64,000 nucleotides of DNA. Origin: Acheta domesticus. Taxonomy: Eukaryota > Arthropoda > Insecta > Orthoptera > Gryllidae. How positions within the stretch are numbered: the stretch's first letter is position 1; each line of letters begins with the position of its first letter. The stretch is from positions 6,993,074 through 7,057,073 of the forward strand of contig JAHLJT010009355.1 of NCBI GenBank assembly GCA_031308135.1, written 5' to 3'. The notes under the pieces are model-generated. The model made no database searches. It was given only the letters and a program-made list of their open reading frames with translations, and was not told the origin of the DNA. Shown one piece after another: positions 10,676 to 22,947 of the stretch. Both the position numbers and the translations under genes were made by a program.

Positions 10676-11880
10676 CGTTTTGTGATTCTTTGATGCCGAA
10701 TTTTTTTAACGCCTGTTCCTTCGCCCTTCCTTTCGTGAACAACATTAGTATCTAAACTATTCGTAGGATTTTTGCTACAAATAATATTCCCGATCGAATC
10801 AACCCCAATGTCCTACGATTTCGGAAAGAATTCTTGAAAGTTTGGAAGTACTTTCCATAAAGCCTCTGGGACTTTTTCAAAAGGTTCTCAAAATGGGATA
10901 CAATTTTAATTTCTTCTTTTTTGCTTGAAAGAGTAGTGTGAATATATTTATACAAGTGGCAAAGGTACGATTTTCGCTGTCATCACTGTATTTTCGAAAA
11001 ACGGAATAATTTGAATTTTTTGAAACCCCATCGTAAAAATTCATTATTGAAGTTAGAGATTTTTTTCTTTAAGGGACATTTTTCTTGCCCAATAGTTCTT
11101 TAATTAATTTCTTGTAAATTTTTGAAAATATTAGTAACTTTTCGTGCAATTTTGTATGAATTATGTACAACTTTAAAATAAGACTTTCTAAAAAATGGTT
11201 CCATATTTTTTCTCTAAACATTTTGTAGAGTTAGTGCTAAACACACTTAATAACATGACATAAAAGTCATTTCGATGTATTTAATTTGTTTAAAAATTAC
11301 ATATATGTATTCGTTAAAATTATTTTGTAGATACAGTTCATTGTTTTAAAAAATTTGTTAACGTACAAGCTTCAGAGGTCTTTAATGATCGCTTTTCGAA
11401 AACCCATAAGTTTTAAAGGATATCAATAAACAGATAAATAAATATGAAATGTCTGCGAACTCTGTTTCCCAAAATTGAACAAAAAATAACATTGCATAAT
11501 AGACTATTGATAAAATAGTTTCTTTTCTTAATTAATTTCCATTCTAAAAATTAGATATTTAAATACGGTCTTGTACAATTTCTTGAAAATGGTGTAGTTT
11601 TAGTGTAATTTCTGCTTAAAATTAATGCAATATATTAAAAAAATCTCAAAAGGTTCAAAATGTTTCTTTAATTTTTTTGTGTGTAGACAAAAGGACGGCT
11701 AAAAATGGTGTAGATCTTATTTTCGTTTAATTATCTGAATTTTCAAAAAGGCGAAAGTTGGAAATAATGCGAGAGAGTATGTGCTGTTCTAATACAAAAA
11801 GTTATTATATGTATTAATTTGAAGGTGTGAGATATTAATTAATTAAAAATTGCATCAATCTTAAAAATGTAAATATTAAA
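10676..11880. repeat. Dispersed repeat family R2, long copy
   Basis: The left part (GAACAACATTAGTATCTAAA, then AGGATTTTTGCTACAAAT) and right part (TAATGCGAGAGAGTATGTGC) match, in the same order, the left and right parts of 30655-31045. That second copy lacks most of the middle. Heavily AT-rich with no intact frame. Probably a transposon with an internally deleted derivative. Confidence 0.7.
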
Positions 11881-12114
11881 AATATTAATAATATAAACAT
11901 TATTTCCTTCTGTCTTAACATCATCATTGTTGGCACATTAAGTAAATTCACAAAAGAAAGTTTTATTTTGTCTCGATGTCAATCTGGAAGAAAATCGCAG
12001 TAATATAACTTTCGAGGAAAAGAAACATGATCTTTCAGCGTCCGTCGAAAGCTCCAGGCGAGAGCCCAAGGTCTGGGACGCTCCTGATCGATATTTTAGT
12101 ACACACTTGACGAA

Positions 12115-12660
12115 ACACGCGTGGGCGGGGCGCGAGCAGGTGCGACCGCAGCGCCTCGGACGGCGCAATTAGGAAAACTGCCAGTCGGGGCTATTAATCA
12201 ACGACAGAAATCAAACTGGCGCCCTCCCTCCGTGCCTGCCGCCGCCCCCGCCTCGGCCGCCGCCCCAGGCTCGCGTCTGGTTCCGTTTCAATCGGATGAG
12301 TAATTTACGTCTAATCGCAGGCCCCCGCCCCCGCCCCCGCGCCTCCGCCGCCGCCGCCGCCGAGCCACCACTGTGTCCGGGGAGTTTAAAAGCTGTCGTT
12401 TGCAACAGGCGGCTACGAGGGTGGGGCACTTTCTGGCTTCCCTTCTGCACCGGAAATCTGGTCTTAATTAATGAAAGGTGGAGCGGACTCGCCGCCGGAC
12501 GGAGGCGCGGTCCGAGCGCCGCGAGTCGCCGCCCCCGCCCCCGCCCCCGCCCCGCCGCGCCCCGCCGCCGCTGTCTCCGCCGCCCTCGCCTCCCCGGCGG
12601 TCTTGCCTCGGCGGCTGCACTCGCCCGCGCGAGCAGACCGATCTTCCCACCGCTTCCTTT
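12115..12660. promoter_or_regulatory. GC island with embedded homeodomain-type motifs
   Basis: CpG-rich DNA with islands of AT motif: TATTAATCAACGACAG at 12192-12207, GAGTAATTTACGTCTAATCG at 12298-12317 and CTTAATTAATG near 12464. (CCCCCG)n and (CCG)n runs separate them. Short AT core motifs kept inside GC-rich flanks look like clustered homeodomain sites in an enhancer. Frames open on both strands are compositional. Confidence 0.35.
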
Positions 12661-12684
12661 CCACACCCCCACCCCGCCTCCGTC

Positions 12685-13495
12685 GGGAAACCACCTCGTC
12701 AACCTCGTCTCCACCCCCGCCTCCGGCTGGCAACCACGTTTGCCTCTTCCCCACACTTCCCACCTCCCGCCTCCGCCTGAGAACCACCTCGACTACCTCG
12801 TCCCCACCTCCTCCTCCGGCTGAGAACCACTTCGTCTGCCTCTTGCCCACCCCCGCCTCCGTCTGAGAATCACCTTGTCTGCCTCTTTCACACCTCCGCC
12901 TCCGTGTGAGAACAGCCTCGTTTGCCTCTTCCCAACACCGCCTCCTCTGAGAATCACATTGTCTGCCTCTTCCCCACCCCCACCTCCGTCAGAAAGCCAC
13001 GTTTACCTCTTCCCCATACCTCCCCACCCCCGCCTCCGAGAACCATCTCGTCTGCCACCTCCCCACCCCGCCTCGATTTGAGAACCTCCTCGTCTGCCTC
13101 TTCCCCATACCCGCCTCCGTCTGAGAACCACCTAGACTACCTCGTCCCTCGTCCCCACCTCCCCCTCCGGCAGAGAACCACATCGTCTGCCTCTTCCTCA
13201 CTCTCGCCTCCGTCAGAAAGCCACGTTTGCCTCTTCCCCACACCATCCCACCCCCGCCTCCGGCTGAGAACCACCTAGACTACCTCGTCCTTCGTTCCCA
13301 CCTCCGTCTGAGAACCACCTCGTCTGCCTCTTCCCCACCCCCGCCATCGTCTGAGAACCACCTCGTCTGCCTCTTCCCAACCCCGCCTCGATCTGAGAAC
13401 CACCTCGTCTGCCTTTTCCCAACCCTCACCTCGAACTGAGAACCACTTCGTCTGCCTCTTCCCAACCCCCCCCCCCGTCTGAAAACCTCCTTCCG
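12685..13495. repeat. 43-bp minisatellite, about 19 units
   Basis: Units begin GAGAACCACCTCGTCTGCC and end CCGCCTCCGTCT. Starts lie near 12686, 12729, 12779, 12822, 12865, 12908, 12949, 12990, 13037, 13080, 13123, 13172, 13214, 13266, 13310, 13353, 13395, 13437 and 13480. Some units are variants (AGAAAGCCACGTTT at 12990 and 13214; CCTAGACTACCTCGTC at 13123 and 13266). Because 43 is not a multiple of 3 and the unit is stop-poor, long false frames appear on both strands. Confidence 0.95.
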
Positions 13496-13840
13496 ACCCA
13501 CCGCCCGCACCCCGTCTGTCCCCAATGGCCCGTACACTGCCGCCACTCCTTCGGTATTCGAAAACGTACGTTCCCTCACCCCCACCCCAACCGCAAAGTC
13601 CTTCCCGCCCACTCAACCCGTATCTCCAGCGCCCGCGTCGCTCCGGGGATCGCCCGCCCGCCCTGGCCGTCTCCGCCGCCCGCGGTCCGGCCCGCTCGCC
13701 CGCTGCGCCGCCTTCTCCTCCGGCGGCGCGTCTCGCCGTGCGGTCGCCGCGCCCCTATCGGGAGAGGCCGCTCGCATGTCCACTGCCAACTTACCGAGGT
13801 CCGCTGCAAGTTGCGCAGTTGAGATTGTGCGGTGACTGAG
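13496..13840. other. GC-rich flank of the minisatellite
   Basis: C-rich sequence, then CpG-dense DNA at 13620-13760. Frames on both strands are compositional; no domain recognised. Confidence 0.5.
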
Positions 13841-13844
13841 GTCG

Positions 13845-13990
13845 GAGGGGGGGGACTGATTGTTTATCGCAATTAATTTGGACGGATTTTTGTCGGAATG
13901 AGTTGTAACATTATTCAAGGCGCTCGCGGGACAGTTTAACGAAGCTAGCGACCGGTGGAAACGACCGGGCGTTTCTGGTAGTTGGAGAGT
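13845..13990. promoter_or_regulatory. Candidate conserved regulatory block
   Basis: GACTGATTGTTTATCGCAAT followed by TAATTTGG carries overlapping FOX-like (TGTTTAT), TALE/Hox-like (TGATTGTTTAT) and homeodomain (AATTAATT) motifs in balanced, non-repetitive sequence. This rests on motif inspection only. Confidence 0.25.
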
Positions 13991-14318
13991 AGTTTTCTGA
14001 GAGCAAATGGATTCTGCACTCACTTAATCTGCAAGTTCTGGGGGCTTCTAGTGAGTTGTAAGTGGTTTTAAAATGCGACATTTAAAGTGATTTGAAAGAA
14101 ATTCTTCCCTAGAACAATGCGGTTAAATTGTGTAAGAATTCGTGTCTTTGTTTCTTTCGTATTTGCCATACCTTTGAAAAAAAAATACTTATAATTTTTA
14201 AGACATTTAAATAAAAAGTTTAAGCGCATTCGAAATCAGTACATGCTAAACGTTCTCAGTTTATTTACTTTATTTTATCTATAAGAGTTATATTTAATAA
14301 TTATGTAAAATATTTATA

Positions 14319-14345
14319 TATTATTATTATTATTATTATTATTAT
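14319..14345. repeat. (ATT)n microsatellite
   Basis: A run of ATT triplets of about 27 bp. The rest of 13990-14865 is AT-rich and shows nothing recognisable. Confidence 0.9.
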
Positions 14346-14869
14346 ACAATATTTGCGAACATCAAAAACAATCATATTTACATGAAAACTATTATCTTCA
14401 TTGTCACCTTTGCATATGAAAGAAATGAAAATGACTGAGGACTTTCAATACTTTAATCCATTTCATGCTTTCCAGGGAGTATACATTTGTTACAAGTGGT
14501 ATTCAGTGACACCGACACTTCAATGGTACACAATGTATTTCTCGCAAGTGATATTTCTGTGATGCTTAAGTCCTTTCAAAGTGCAAAAATCGTCTCTATG
14601 TGGGCTGATAATTTCCGCAATGAAGGATTGAAGGAAAGAAACTCAAATAGTGTTTCATACAATATTTTAAATTAAAACAAATATTCAGTAGCATAGTTGT
14701 CATTCACTTAAGGCCCTCAGAACAAGAGACGTCAATGACCGCAATGAATTATTTCGAGCTTTTCCTGCGGTATGAACGGGCACTCAACATCATTAAAAAG
14801 AGAAAAGAATTCGAGCGGTCGGTCCCAACCGTATGTTATCGCGAGTTCTCAGTTTACTACGCAGTCGGG

Positions 14870-15345
14870 GCGTTTATGTGGCCTCCCACCCCTCGCCACC
14901 CCAGAGCACGGCACAGCGCGGCGCGGCGCGGCGCGTCCAACAGCCAGCCAGCCAGCCAGCGCGCGGGCGGCCGGCCGGCCCGCCGACCGGAAGGAAGCTC
15001 GGACACGCAGACGTTCAATAACTTTGAAAGGGCGTAGCCTCGCATACGTCATCATTGATATGAATGAAATCATGGAAGTGCATTGCCCGCCTGCCTACCC
15101 CGCCTAATGGATAGCGTTAGTTAATCAACGACATTAACCCTTGTCGTGCAGGCGCCAGCGGCGGCGGCGGCGGGAGCGGGGGAGGGGTTGGGGGCGGGGG
15201 CGGGGGCTGTCCGTGCGGGCGGAAACGGCTGGGCAAGACAATACGCGCGCGGTATCGTCGCGGGGGCCCACGCCCGCGGCCCCGCCCGCCCGCTGCCATT
15301 TCACGCACAGGCGCCTCTTCTCCGGGGACATCGGCTGACGGAAGG
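14870..15345. promoter_or_regulatory. GC island with AT-motif core
   Basis: CpG-rich arms (GGCGCGGCGCGGCGCG near 14920; GGGGGCGGGGGCGGGGG near 15190) enclose a moderate-GC core at 15020-15135. The core contains ATCATTGATATGAATG, AATCATGG and TTAATCAACGACATTAACCC. The 13-mer TTAATCAACGACA (15121-15133) is identical to 12194-12206 in another island, and both are followed by GGCGCC within about 25 bp. Candidate developmental enhancer; open frames here are compositional. Confidence 0.4.
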
Positions 15346-16555
15346 TTGTGACAAGGAAACGCGCTCTAGATACTGGAATGAGCTAGTAATAAGATACAAT
15401 AGTAAGAGGTTGTATGCCCAAATGTTATGTATTGAAAATAAAAATGTACAAACCCCTGAAAGGCAAAACTGCCGAACGGGTAGAAAATAAATTTAAATAA
15501 AAAGACACTGGAAAACAAGCGAATGTTTGCATGCTTTTAAGAAAGACTTCCTTATTCCTCTTATGTTCAAAATACTTCCTTAGGAATATTGTCTTAGAGA
15601 GGTGGTAAAAGTGCGTTTCGAAAGTAGAAATTTCGTTGCAAATTGATTTGCATTCCCGATAAAAGCAATATTCTATTTTAATAAATAATTAAATTATGTC
15701 ATTCTAAATTATTTCACAGTTTTACGATAACAGGTTTGGACAGCACGACCATTTATTTCGCTGGGAGGAAAAGTCCCCTGAATAGTCATAATTTTGTTTT
15801 CTCACACGAAGATTTTAGTGAGGAAGAATGTGACTAAAAATTACGGGCTATAAATTAGAAAAAAATAAGTTACTGTTTGGATAAGTAACTTTTGTTTTTA
15901 ATATCAAAGAGATTAAAAACGTAAAAAATTTCAAATTACTTCCTCAGTGTTGCCAATGCCTGATCATTTCAACAGCCGTTTGGGGGCTTTGAAGAAACTA
16001 AGATTACGTGGGAGTGTGTATGATTTTGATTTTGTTTAGCTGATTGATGTGTGAGTGTCATTTTAGAAGGGTGTAACTAAAACACCGGATGGTACTTTTG
16101 CTTCTTACACGAATCTTCTTGTTTTATTCCTGTGCATTGAAATTTAATTTTTGCTTTAATTTTTAAAAATAGTTATGTTATTAATATTGTCAAGAGTCAT
16201 GAGGAATTAGTGATACTGTTTTTTCAAGCTTTCGAATATTGGCGGTGTAGTTGATGCTCAAATACAACTGCGTCATGCGCACAGGGCACCAATCACGTGA
16301 CATCAGATGATGATTACGCAGCCCCTAGGAGCCACGTTCGGTGACATTCCTTCGTCCGAATTGAGAAACCCCGTCATTTCGACAAACAAGTCAGTCTCAT
16401 GGTCATTTTTTACGTGGCTTCTTGATCTAGTATACTACTAGTATCAAGAGCAATTCTTAAGCGAATATTCAACATTACCTCACAGTGAACAAACACATCG
16501 CCCTCTTCGCTCTGACGTCCACTGCCACGGGCTTCGACGGTCCAATGAGTTAGCG
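15346..16555. other. AT-rich DNA, no gene recognised
   Basis: No repeat or coding signal. 16270-16400 is GC-balanced (AATCACGTGACATCAG) and could be regulatory, without further support. Confidence 0.45.
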
Positions 16556-16573
16556 TGGTCAAGTTACGGAGCA

Positions 16574-16935
16574 GGGGGCGGGAGCGGTGGGTGCGGGGGG
16601 GGCGGTGACTGCGGCAGGACCGGGGGGGGCGGCGGGGGCGGCGGGGGCGGCGGGGGCGGCGGCGGGGGCGGCGGGGCGGCGGGCGGGGGCGGCGGGGGCG
16701 GCGGGGGCGGCGGGGGCGGCGGGGGCGGCGGGGCGGCGGGGGCGGCGGGGGCGGCGGGGGCGGCGGGGGGCGGCGGGGGCGGCGGGGGCGGCGGGGCGGC
16801 GGGGGCGGCGGGGGCGGCGGGGGCGACGGGGGCGGCGGGGCGGCGGCGGGGGCGGCGGGGGCGGCGGGGGCGGCGGGGGCGGCGGGGGCGGCGGGGCGGC
16901 GGGGGCGGCGGGGCGGCGGGGGCGGCGGGGGCGGC
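16574..16935 (+). repeat. G-rich 9-bp array (GGCGGGGGC)n
   Basis: About 310 bp (from about 16620) of nearly perfect 9-bp units with occasional 6-7-bp variants, after an irregular G-rich lead-in. The plus strand is G-rich, so every few units could form a G-quadruplex. A matching array on the opposite strand lies at 28160-28475. The poly-Gly/Ala and poly-Pro/Arg frames across it are artefacts. Confidence 0.97.
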
Positions 16936-17300
16936 GCCGAGCCGGTCGCGTGCCGCGCGGAGGCACAGTTTAGGCCCCGAACGGCGGCGGTGACCTCGCG
17001 TTATCGCTTCGCGCGTATTTTACTGCGTGTTAAGCGAAGAACGGCGCCGTATGTCTTAGGTTTACGCGCGCGCGGGGGCGAGCGAGGGGCGAGCGAGGGG
17101 CGCGCGCCCGAAGGGATCGACCGACGCCGCAGGTTGAGGTCAACGGGTGTATGCGCCCCGAGCCGCCCCGCCGCCGCGCCCACGCTGTCCTCGCTCCCGT
17201 CACTCCCACACTCATTGGCGTTCCCACCGTCTCTGCCGTCCCCTCACCAACCGTCGCCCCCGACTCTCCGTGATTTCCCGCTGAATTCAAGGACTCCTAA
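16936..17300. promoter_or_regulatory. CpG island adjoining the G-rich array
   Basis: CpG-dense sequence with repeated GAGCGAGGGGC at 17079-17101. It grades into a C/T-rich tract extending to about 17600. Possible promoter island; no clear TATA or initiator. Confidence 0.3.
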
Positions 17301-18154
17301 GTCCCCAGAGGCCATCTACAATTATTTTTTGTCCGCGTAGACCTTCTCCACCTGCCTACAGCATCAATATCTCCAACAATTATCGTCCGTCTGCCATACC
17401 TTCTACCTACCTTGGCTTCTTACTGCCCCGCAGTCCACGTCACCCGCCCGTTCCTTCCCGCCGCCCCCCATCGTCGTCCCGCCTCCTGAGACCATCGCCC
17501 ATCACCTCCAATAAGCTCTTGGTAAATTTCTCTCCCACAACCGTTCCGCCGGTCCTTCTTGTCCTTCCTGTTACCCTCACCGCCAAACCCTTACCCTCCG
17601 CCGTGCTTAAGTCGCTGCGCCACAGTTCGTGCGAGAAAGTGCAGCGTCAATTGGAATGAATCGGTCTAAGACTATGATAGTACAGCAAGTTATTAAATGA
17701 TTAATTAAATTTCTGAAATTGTGTGAATGACTCATGAATATTAAACATTTTTTATTTTAATTTGTTTTTCCAGTTTAGACTTACTATATTTGTAACCACG
17801 TCAAAGGACATTATACCTTATTACCATTTCTTTGACAGGTGAAATAGTTTAAAATAGACGAGGTTTACCTTTGCAGTCTATATTTTGTTAGATTTCTTTT
17901 CATTTGTGTGAATTTCTACAATATTATTCACTTTTTCACTTCCTAATCTTTATTATATTATTAGGAACAATTATTCCACTATTGAACGTTTTGTAATTAC
18001 TTTTCCCTTTCTGAGTCTTATAATCCTCCACTCTTGTTGCACTTAGTGCTGGCACGCGGAGCCTGACATCCGAGTGATGATTCGGGAGTCGCGATCACTC
18101 CGATTCAGCTGACGGAGGACCAACTGAATCCGAGGAATCAGAGGTTCGGTGTAC
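17301..18154. other. C/T-rich then AT-rich DNA, no gene recognised
   Basis: 17340-17640 is pyrimidine-rich on the plus strand. The remainder is AT-rich. No feature supported. Confidence 0.4.
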
Positions 18155-18570
18155 AGCGGTGTAAGGTGTATAGGTGTGTCAACTAGCCGCCTTTGAGGCA
18201 AATTTTCTGAAGACAGTTTGAGGCTAGTTCCTCGCTTGTCCGTACGGTGCGCACGATCGGTTTGGGTCACGGTGTAAGATATGCATCTTAAGATGACAAT
18301 TTAAACTGTGGCTATTACAGTTTACAAAACATTTCCTGCCCAATTTCGTAACTGTTCGCTCTAGACTTTAACAATTCCACCGCGAAACGACAAATCACTG
18401 ATCTGAAATTTTAAATCAGCTGGCCACAGAGCTGTCGAATGGATCACGACCAATCACGACCTTGTCCAAATGAGACTCAAAGATCGCAGCGCTTATATGC
18501 GAGAACTAGCCTCACATAAGCTTCAGTTTTAGACTGAGGGAGGACACACCTATATATCTTACACCGTGGG
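18155..18570. mobile_element. Terminal-inverted-repeat (foldback) element, about 415 bp
   Basis: The left end CGGTGTAAGGTGTATAGGTG (from 18157) is matched by the reverse complement of the right end, CGGTGTAAGATATATAGGTG (ending about 18566). Similarity continues inward with CTGAAG...TGAGGCTAGTTCCTCGC against CTGAAG...TGAGGCTAGTTCTCGC, so each arm is about 75-85 bp. There is no coding capacity. A further copy of the terminal motif (CACGGTGTAAGATATGC) lies inside at about 18268. The target-site duplication is not resolved. Confidence 0.7.
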
Positions 18571-21330
18571 TTGTACTCGTTCACTCGGCGGGACCCGCTC
18601 AGTTAGCTAGACCAATCAGAATGAGCGTACGTAGTTGTTGCTCTCCGGTCTGAGCATTGATATTTGCTCGATACTCCGGTTTTAACACTTTTTGTTTTCA
18701 ATATTTAAAGAAAAATTTATGATATATATTTGTTCACATTTATGTTTAATTTTTTAGCAAGCCAATAACTCTAAAAATTTTATTTCACTATAATATAGTT
18801 TTGTTGCAACAGAATTAATTTATGTTATTAACGTTATTTATAGTTCGAGTGGTGAAAATGACATTTAATTTTGCAAATCGGAAATGTTGCGACACGACGC
18901 TAGAGGCCCGAGTGGCTAAATCTTGCTAGTAAAATAAAATATATTTACCGTATGTGCTATTTTTTAGACAGCCATTCTGATTTAACTTTTATTTTAATTA
19001 AAGTACACAAATAATGTAATTGGAAACCATATTACCTTAAGATCAATCGTAACTGTTGAGAAACATTTTGTTTTCTTTGTTGCCTTTGTAGTTTTTTTCC
19101 TTCACATTTGAGCATTGTCTCACTTTACCTCTAGTGCTAAAAATTAAACTTTTAACCACGCTGCTTATGCCCTAAAAGTAATCACTTTTATTAGTGAATG
19201 TCGAAAAAGTTCATTTTGATTGTATTATTATTTTGAACAATATTGTATATGAAGGGCGAATTACACTATAAGTTTAAAATGTAATGATTTGCAATAAATG
19301 CTTAGAATTCGTTTCTCTTTCTAATGAACTCTGTTCTCTTATCTTATTATCGTGTGACGGTTGTGGGCAGGAAACTTGGAGAAAATTTCATTTTCAAGGA
19401 ACTCGTAGTACTAGGAGCCAATTGCTATTCTATTGCATTGAAATGACTATTTATTTTTTCGTTTAGTTTTACCACGCTATCTTGATCATTCTTATCGCCC
19501 TAGAAGAAAAGTTAATGTTATAAACCTCAGAACTTCTAGCGTTTCTGCTTACTGCAACCCTATAAATACTGCCCACATGGACTTTTAGCATAGTGTGGAA
19601 CGCAGCTCTCGCAATGCAGGAATATCCACATAAATGGGCGAAGCATGCAAACGAGGAAAATGGCCAAACCGTGATGCAGACACATAGATTTCCAGCAAAA
19701 TCTCAAAAACCTGCTTTTATACGAATTGCACTACTTTCTTAAGACTACACAAAGAGTTAAAACATTATCACACCATTTAGTCACGATTTATAAGCTCAGG
19801 CTTTCTTTTAATGTTTTCGACTGCTTTCCTTGTGATCTGACAAGTAAGGACCATGACAAAACCTTCTATCCATGCAAGTCGCAGGGCACGGAGTGACATT
19901 TAAAAGCTGCGACGTGGAGGCGCTAGACTGACATTTCGGCATTGTGTGCGTCGGAGCCAAGGGACTGCCACAACTTTTGTCCGCGACTCACGAAAGCTAT
20001 TTCGGCTTCCAATAAAATTGAATTCCCAGAAGCGCTTAGAAGCAATCTGCCAATGTAGCGATGTTCCACAACATATTTCGAACTTGTTTCGAAAGGGTCT
20101 GGTAGGGTGACTGAGCTGGGTATACAGGGTGTTTCCGCAATATTTGCCACAGAACCGGGAAATATCAGAGGAAATAATGGACCACGTGGTCACAAAATGC
20201 CTAAATCGTATTGTACTAATTCATGGGGCGCCCCCGGTGGGCATCTTTATGTTAAAATGTTTATTTGTGCTTTTTAAGTTCTTAATCAAAAGAAATGTAA
20301 GACAGTTGCCTGGCATGTCCTGAGGTAAAGAAATTCACATGAAAAAGTATGGATAGAAATACTTTGAAAAGTATGTGCATTACAAATTAGGTTTACTTGT
20401 TTACAGTACAGATGAATTAAGCCGTAAGATGCATGTTATTTAGGAAAGCCAGAATAGTACTTCAGAGCGTTTCATTGCAAGTGCCTTGATGTTCCCGAAA
20501 ATAACATTTTTCTACAATTCTTCAAGAATATTTTAAAAATAACCTTCTGAAAGCAGTATCATTCAATTATTGTCGAGAAGATTCGCGTGTTGATTACCAC
20601 TGGAGATGTTTCACAGTTTTCCAAAATCGGCTTCGCATACTTCAAACGACCCCAAACAAGCTTATTCCATCATTTTCAGAAAACGTACCGGAAGAATACG
20701 AACAAAATTAAAAGACTTGGTAGTTCAAGGAGCTATCCCACACTGACCTCTTTCTGCATTAATGAGTTTTACCAGAACTTTCAAAAAATAACTTATACTT
20801 ACATAAAAAGTATACTTTTAAACACTTGCATTTGCACATACGTCCATACTGGATTGAAATAATATATTACATTAATAATATTTGAAATTTTATTTAATGC
20901 TAATAACTCAATTTCACAATAATGTAGGATAGTCCATTTTCCTACTGAGCTCGTCAACTGTCATTTCTTCACCAGTCAACATGAATAAAAATGAGCATGT
21001 GCCGCTTACTCGCGTTTTTCTGAGCTGATGCTCAGCATGAGAGTAGTAGTTTCGAGATTATTCTCGAGTATGAATAAAAGTTCGAGAACATTCTCAATTT
21101 GCCATGAAAATATCTCACATCTCCGAGAATATTTTTATTCATGCGATATTGAGCACATGCTTATTGGGACGGTGAAAATAGACCAAATGCTCGTGCTCGT
21201 GCGAAGATACTCTGAGCAAAATCTTCTTAATTATCCCTACCTCCCAAGAGATAGCTAGATAGCATGACCCGAATGGTGGGCCTTGAGAGTATCAAACCGT
21301 AATAGGCGTGCAAACGGAAACGGACTGATT
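18571..21330. other. AT-rich DNA; diverged transposon relics possible
   Basis: No coding exon recognised. TATACAGGGTGTTTCCGC at about 20119 resembles the end of a common insect repeat. 20975-21215 contains several forms of a GAATAAAA / GAGCAYGTG / TTCGAGA motif on both strands, suggesting a rearranged repeat. Neither can be classified. Confidence 0.35.
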
Positions 21331-21332
21331 AC

Positions 21333-21517
21333 TATACTTTGATCAAACATGCGAAAAATCCTTTCAAAGTCATGAGCTAGAGGCTGACATTGTCATCCAA
21401 TCGCGAGCTTCGTTGCGTCTTAAAACTTTGGCATCAAGCTCTCGAATGGATGACAGTGTTCCCCTCTCATTTCAGGTCGTGGCCTTGAAAGGACTTACTA
21501 TTTTAATCGAAGTATAC
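21333..21517. mobile_element. Foldback hairpin element, about 185 bp
   Basis: The arms are imperfect inverted repeats. TATACTTTGATCAAA and TCCTTTCAA on the left match the complements of TTTTAATCGAAGTATA and TTGAAAGGA on the right. GTCATCCAATCGCGAGCTT matches the complement of AAGCTCTCGAATGGATGAC. The loop is about 25 nt around 21411-21433. No coding capacity. Probably a miniature element. Confidence 0.6.
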
Positions 21518-22945
21518 GGATAGGATACGATTTGAGAAAACTCTTCAGATATCCATTCTAAACAAATGCGAGAATGTCAGTAAGAAGTTTTTCTCAGTAA
21601 TACATACATCTAGTCTTTTCTAAACCATATGCAAAGTTTGAATATTTATGATTTTGTGTTTTTAGTTAATTTTGTCAGTGAAAAAAAATTTAAGCAGTTG
21701 TGAAAATCATAAAAAATGAAAACTGATGTAGCAATTTATCACAGCTTTTTTTAAAAAATGATCTTGAATTGAAATTTTTTTTTCATTTAAAGAATTCTGC
21801 TGCACGAAGAGATATCGGAAGATCTACTTCTGAGAATGTTCACTTTTCTACCAATATTAAGGCTATTTATTTATTTGTCTACCTCGGATTTGATCCTCAA
21901 TAATATCATTCGTACACTGGGGTAGATTGAACAGGGGGGGGGGGTGATTTTGATATGGCGTATTGACAGCGTATATGGGGATTCTTCAAGTCAAATGCAG
22001 GTATCCATCTTACCTTGATAAAATAAATTTTTCCCACTCCACTAGCGGCTACATAGCCACAAATCATCACGAGCCGACTCCATGATTTAATGTTGGTATG
22101 AGATTCTTATTATGAAGCGAACCATGCTTTCTCTTCAACAGTCACTTACCACCTTACCCGACCACCTCAAATTTACTCTCATCCACAAATATGACCATTT
22201 TCCACCATTCTTCTTCTTTGTCTATATACTGCTTTATAAATTGCATCCTTTTCTGCCTATTTACCTTGCTGATGAACGGCTTTTTACCAGCAACTCGCCC
22301 ATCATATCCAACATTTCTAAAGCTCTCTGCGCAAAATTTCCGGATGGAAGGGCGGTCCAGTTTAAGAATTTCGGCAGTTAGCTACCGAGCACTGATCCTG
22401 AGATTTTTCTTCATAAGCCGCAATAACATACGTTACTGACCTTGCATACACGCCCTCTCTCTGGTATGGATTCAGTCCGGTCTTCCTTCTTATACCTCTG
22501 TATTATGTCATTAAATGTACTCTTAAAATTATTTAACATTTATTCTATTTTTCCTTGCGTACGGCTTTTGTTATAGTTAGTTAACAATCACCAACTGTCG
22601 CTCTATGAACGTAGTGTTTACACTTTTGCAGCCCATCTTTCTTAGACTGCTGCTGTCAAAACAGCTACTGAACATAAATTGTGATCTTTCGGTTCATGAT
22701 TAGAAATGTTTTCACCCCACTACCTTGCAGCAAAGACAGAAATTATTTCCAATTACAAGGAACGCGCAGAATTGCACCAGTATTAAAATAGAGCTTCATC
22801 TTCGTTTTCGAATACATCGGTAGTTGTTTTTTTTAAGAATTCTTTAAACCATCAGTGCTCTAGTCAACCATCAATGCAATAAAGTTGTAAATTTTAAAAC
22901 TAAAAAATTTGTGTATTATAGGTGAATATATACTTGAAATTATAT
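21518..22945. other. AT-rich DNA, no gene recognised
   Basis: Contains an 11-base poly-G run near 21933. No other supported feature. Confidence 0.4.
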
Positions 22946-22947
22946 TA

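Noticed and set aside
12296..12866. Overlapping frames of 60-181 codons on both strands
   Set aside because: Stop-poor GC-rich DNA and a 43-bp minisatellite; no domain, and frames are open on both strands at once.
16559..16973. Poly-Gly/Ala and poly-Pro/Arg proteins
   Set aside because: Translation of a 9-bp GC microsatellite.
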